In this document: piece by piece, positions 60,606 through 64,000 of the stretch
How the letters are laid out: every line of letters begins with the position of its first letter
Position numbering within the stretch: the first letter of the stretch is position 1
NCBI GenBank assembly: GCA_932294295.1
Contig: OW028573.1
Span: 17,380,155-17,444,154 of the forward strand
DNA from: Alitta virens
Lineage: Eukaryota > Annelida > Polychaeta > Phyllodocida > Nereididae
Reading direction: 5' to 3'
DNA length: 64,000 nucleotides
Position numbers and translations under genes: made by a program
The notes under the pieces: model-generated
What the model saw: the letters and a program-made list of their open reading frames with translations, nothing else
Told to the model about the DNA's origin: nothing
Databases searched by the model: none

Positions 60606-62732
60606 AACCAGGTCCCTACTCTCTGCTGGGTGGACAGTGGCAAAGAGCACTAAGTGCCTAGCTGAAGACCACAAAAAAGTCAGTTAAGTGGGTGAGGCTC
60701 AAACCTGGTCCCTTGGGGTTGGGAGTCGAGCACTAGAGTTGAGCACTAGACTTCCTGCTTACATTATCTTTTCTTATCTTATCTTATATTTTCTTATTTT
60801 TTCTTTTCTTGTCTTATCCTTATTTTATCTTTTCCTATAATCTTATCTCATCTTATATTCCCCAACTGCAGCCATATCACGTGAAATATCGGGTGATAGG
60901 AGCCGGGTGATCTGGATTTCATACCAAACAGAATGACGTTCATGCATGCCCAAATATAAGGATGCTCAAGACGTTATGTCCAAATATGGACGAAAAGCAC
61001 CTGTTCAAAAATACGCCCGGCGACTACATGTTGCCTAATACATTGATAACAACGTTAAATTATGTAAATCCGACAATTTACTGAGTTATGCATGAAATGA
61101 ATTGCGAAATTGAAGACGTTCATGGCGCTACTGAGATTGCATTCAGTCTTGTTCCCATTCGAACATGGACTAGCTTTGTGATATATTTTATTATTCAATA
61201 ACTTCGTCAATTTTCATCCCATTTCCGAAATTTATAGTTTGTAAGGACTGAAATTAATTGGGTAATGAACGGAAAACCGCAAATAGTCCCTGATCTGTCA
61301 AACAGATCAGGGACTCTAGTGGGATTTTCCTATAATCTTATCTTATCATTTTAACTTGCATACGTATGTGCAACAGACTCGGAGGCAGACATCTGAAGAT
61401 GTTTAAGCCAAACATAAACCTAAATTTATAATACTTCTTGGGATTTTCTGGACTTTCTCAGTGTAATCTTCAAGAAATTCGTTTTTGTTTTTGCATTCAA
61501 GATATGACCGTGTAAAGTTCGTGTATCGATCTGTATTTGTGTACATTTACCTGGAGGACACATTAACTTCTGCTGCAATGGTGCTTGTGGGCCTAAAGCT
61601 ACAGCTACAAATGTATGGTGTAAAATATGTGCCTTGATGTGGAGCTTGACTGAGTTGTGTGAGGGGTGACCTCGGAAACTGTTTTGAGATCCGAAGTTAA
61701 AGTTATGGTGTATGGCTAAGATGAATTATGCTGTCAGTATTGCGAGCACGGAAGTCTACAGAGACTGATAGACATCTCAAAGGGATTTTGTACTGGTAGA
61801 CCCAACATACTGCTAACATTTGACCTTGTCCTGTTATGGCTTACAGTCACTAACATGATGTTGGCTTGACTAAGGTTCGGGCCAAAAAGTGGTTAATTTT
61901 TTGTGTGGTATTGGTATTTCAATAGCTCCAATTTCGTGCATTGAGAGCTATTCAGATCTATCCATGCAGATGTTTCTGTGACAGAAAGCTTCGAAGAATT
62001 TGCCCTGGGGTGATCAGTGAACGTCTCTTAGTCAGCTTGAGGTTTTAGAAAACGAGTGACAATGGCAGTGTTGTGATGGATGAGGGATAGAGGCAGATCC
62101 CTTTGGTATGGTGGAACTGAATAGAATAGAAAAATCTTTATTTAAGTCGACATAAGACAACAATAAAATTAGCTCAAAGAGCTATTGATCAACTGTATAT
62201 GTGCAAAAATAAAATTGTGCAGGTAAATGTACATATGATGTAAGACCCCCAGCAATGCAAATTGAGACTATCCCATTTCTAACACAGACGCTGCCATCGA
62301 GGCGATGTGAGGCCTTGGGGGGGGGGGGGGGGAGCCAATGACCAGTGGCTAATCCCTGTGGACACATAACGGGACCTTGTGGAAGTCATATTCTTGAGCG
62401 ACTGTCACCTTGGGCGTGATCGCCTTCTATGGGTTAATGCCACAATTATTGGGAAAACTCACACGTGACATGCAACCTCATAGCATGATCTTTACTGCAG
62501 TTTACAAGGTGTATGGTACCAATCTCACTAACAAAATTCGGGTCATTTTACTGGGTATTTAATGTGTGTTGCCTGTTAATCTTCGCCTGGCTTATTTGCT
62601 TTAAGCACCATGTCTTTGAAGTTGCTGGCCATGCGTTTGTGAAGGCCCAATACAATCATATTGATATTCCTCTGCAGATGTACAATAGATGCGAGTGATA
62701 ATAATTTCTAATTATAATTAGTGACTAAAACC
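60606..62732. other. Unannotated DNA with simple repeats and one hairpin
   Basis: TCTTA-type repeats lie at about 60765-60855. A perfect 14-bp stem with a 3-nt loop (agtccctgatctgt / acagatcagggact) lies at 61285-61315. A run of 16 G lies at 62317-62332. No gene seen. Confidence 0.55.
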
Positions 62733-62920
62733 AAGTTTCCACTTTGCCGAATTGCTTGCCGAACTCCCACGAACTAGGAGTTCGGCACTAAGTTCGTCAG
62801 ATATCGTAGGTGTTCGTAAGTGTTCGTCATAGTTCGTCGCAGGTCGTCACAGTTCATCACAGTTTCTGGAAGGCTACAACAATCCTTCGTAGCAGTTCGT
62901 GTAGGTGAGAACGGGGCTTA
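62733..62920. mobile_element. Short CpG-rich MITE-like element
   Basis: The left end aagtttccactttgccg and the right end (read inverted) aagccccgttctcacctac are similar in layout to the ends of the 15.9- and 45.7-kb MITEs. The interior is built of ttcgtc/agttcgtc repeats. No clear duplication. Confidence 0.5.
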
Positions 62921-63727
62921 AATGATAAAAAGAAGTCTAAAAAAATATTATTGCAAAGGTCAGAATGGATGAAATTGACATTTACAGATTCACTTTGTTT
63001 TTTCCAGGTAGTTGTATTTTGCAAGTATTTTGGAGAGTGCTTCGGTATTTTCTTAAATGTTGTACACTCTGTATATTTTGTTAAATTAACTTAAATTAAC
63101 ATTGAGGTTTTTAATCCGTTACACTTGGCCTAGCTGTTCTTTGTACTTGCGCAGTAAAGGGAGTTGCAGCAATGCTGACAGAATTTCTTTTTTTAAAGAA
63201 GAAGAAAAAAGAAGGCGTGCTCGAGCTGTGATCCTAAAATTGGGTATCTATCAATTTTTTTAATGTATCTCCACATTTAGTAATTAGAACATTTTCTGCA
63301 GTTTATAATGTTAGTTGGAATCCTAAATACGCGTGATTTTGATGAAACAAATTTTCCATGTTTTAATCCGAACTTTTCATTTAATGAAGTAATGTAGCCT
63401 TATTACCACGTTGCTTAAGTCGTGTAGTCTTATAAGGGCTATGCGCCATCATGCTGCCCAATTAATAAGTACTTCCTGACAGTGCTCTTGGCTTGATGCT
63501 AATTAAAAAGTTTCGGAGTCTCGTATTAAGCGTTTATGGAAGTTGGGTGTCTGTCACATAATGAGTTGGCAAGTTTCTTTCCAGTATGCATTACATCTAT
63601 GTTAAATTATGATCTCTCCGTATGCCACTGATATGATTATACTATTTGCCTCTTCACTGCATCTTTAACTGCAGCTAAGTTCATAGCCATTTAAGCCTTA
63701 TAGGTCACCTTTGATACTATTTACTTG
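62921..63727. other. Unannotated DNA
   Basis: No supported gene or repeat. Confidence 0.5.
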
Positions 63728-63940
63728 CAAACAGCAGTGTGGTCGAGTGGTTGAGGCTTTGGCTGTAGTTGACACATTATTTAGCTTTGCTAATGGATTC
63801 CGGGTTCAATTCCTGGCCCGGACATTCATCTATATCCTAGGGTCTTGTACTGTACTGGTTGGTGTCTATGTTAGGGCAAGTCAAAGACCCCATACATGTA
63901 GATATGTAGTTTCCTCTGGTACCCTTGTGAATAGCAAGTA
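63724..63940 (+). mobile_element. tRNA-derived SINE, fourth family
   Basis: Box A TGGTCGAGTGG (in gtgtggtcgagtggttgagg) and box B GGGTTCAATTCC are both good matches, with spacing and layout like a Leu/Ser-type tRNA whose variable arm has decayed. An unrelated tail follows. The 76-codon frame over it is not a gene. No target duplication was resolved. Confidence 0.65.
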
Positions 63941-64000
63941 ATTCATATGAAAGTGGTGAATTTGAACTCTATTATGACAAATGTACAAGAGAGTGCATGC

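Noticed and set aside
61285..61315. Hairpin as a bacterial-type terminator
   Set aside because: The context is animal nuclear DNA with no adjacent gene and no following T-run.

Overview
This is AT-rich, gene-poor nuclear DNA of an animal. It holds a Tc1-type DNA transposon, a Polinton/Maverick-derived element, several tRNA-derived SINEs, many MITE-like inverted-repeat elements, a non-LTR retrotransposon scrap and abundant microsatellites. An invertebrate, perhaps a marine deuterostome, fits this mix, but the species cannot be fixed from the sequence. No complete host gene is visible. The only host coding candidate is one exon-like block at 4.6-4.87 kb on the minus strand, so much of the window may be intron or intergenic DNA.

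Layout. 0-9.9 kb: mostly featureless DNA with G/C runs, one exon candidate, a large ACT/GCT trinucleotide array, an AT array and a TTAC-type tetranucleotide array. 9.88-11.54 kb: a nearly complete Tc1 transposon with IR/DR ends, a TA duplication and a transposase broken by two in-frame stops. 14.4-17.3 kb: a dispersed repeat, a 638-bp MITE with a TTA duplication, a tRNA-Gly-like SINE with its target duplication, and a second SINE-like repeat.

17,338-33,188: the outstanding object. It is a 15.85-kb element that is almost entirely palindrome, with two ~7.0-kb nearly identical inverted arms around a 1.85-kb AT-rich spacer. It starts AG and ends CT and is flanked by a perfect 6-bp duplication (CACATC). 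Each arm carries the same decayed zinc-finger and exonuclease remnant of a Polinton-type family-B DNA polymerase, the same nested SINE with its duplication, the same nested 647-bp MITE and the same ~178-bp tandem repeats. Known Polintons have much shorter terminal repeats. This looks like a giant-TIR, non-autonomous Polinton derivative, perhaps born by snap-back copying or inverted fusion of the polB end of an ordinary element.

33.2-64 kb: a repeat-dominated stretch. It holds degenerate minisatellites, a composite repeat rich in CRE-like sites, SINE fragments, a reverse-transcriptase scrap, a family of CpG-rich MITEs whose ends resemble CCCnTTCACAC, a 954-bp TTAA-flanked element, a ~1.5-1.8-kb diverged tandem duplication one copy of which gained a SINE, a foldback element with exact 134-bp arms, and further dispersed repeats.

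Nothing in the window forms a working pathway. The common thread is mobile-element biology: dead or non-autonomous elements that would have depended on transposase, integrase, polymerase or reverse transcriptase supplied in trans.
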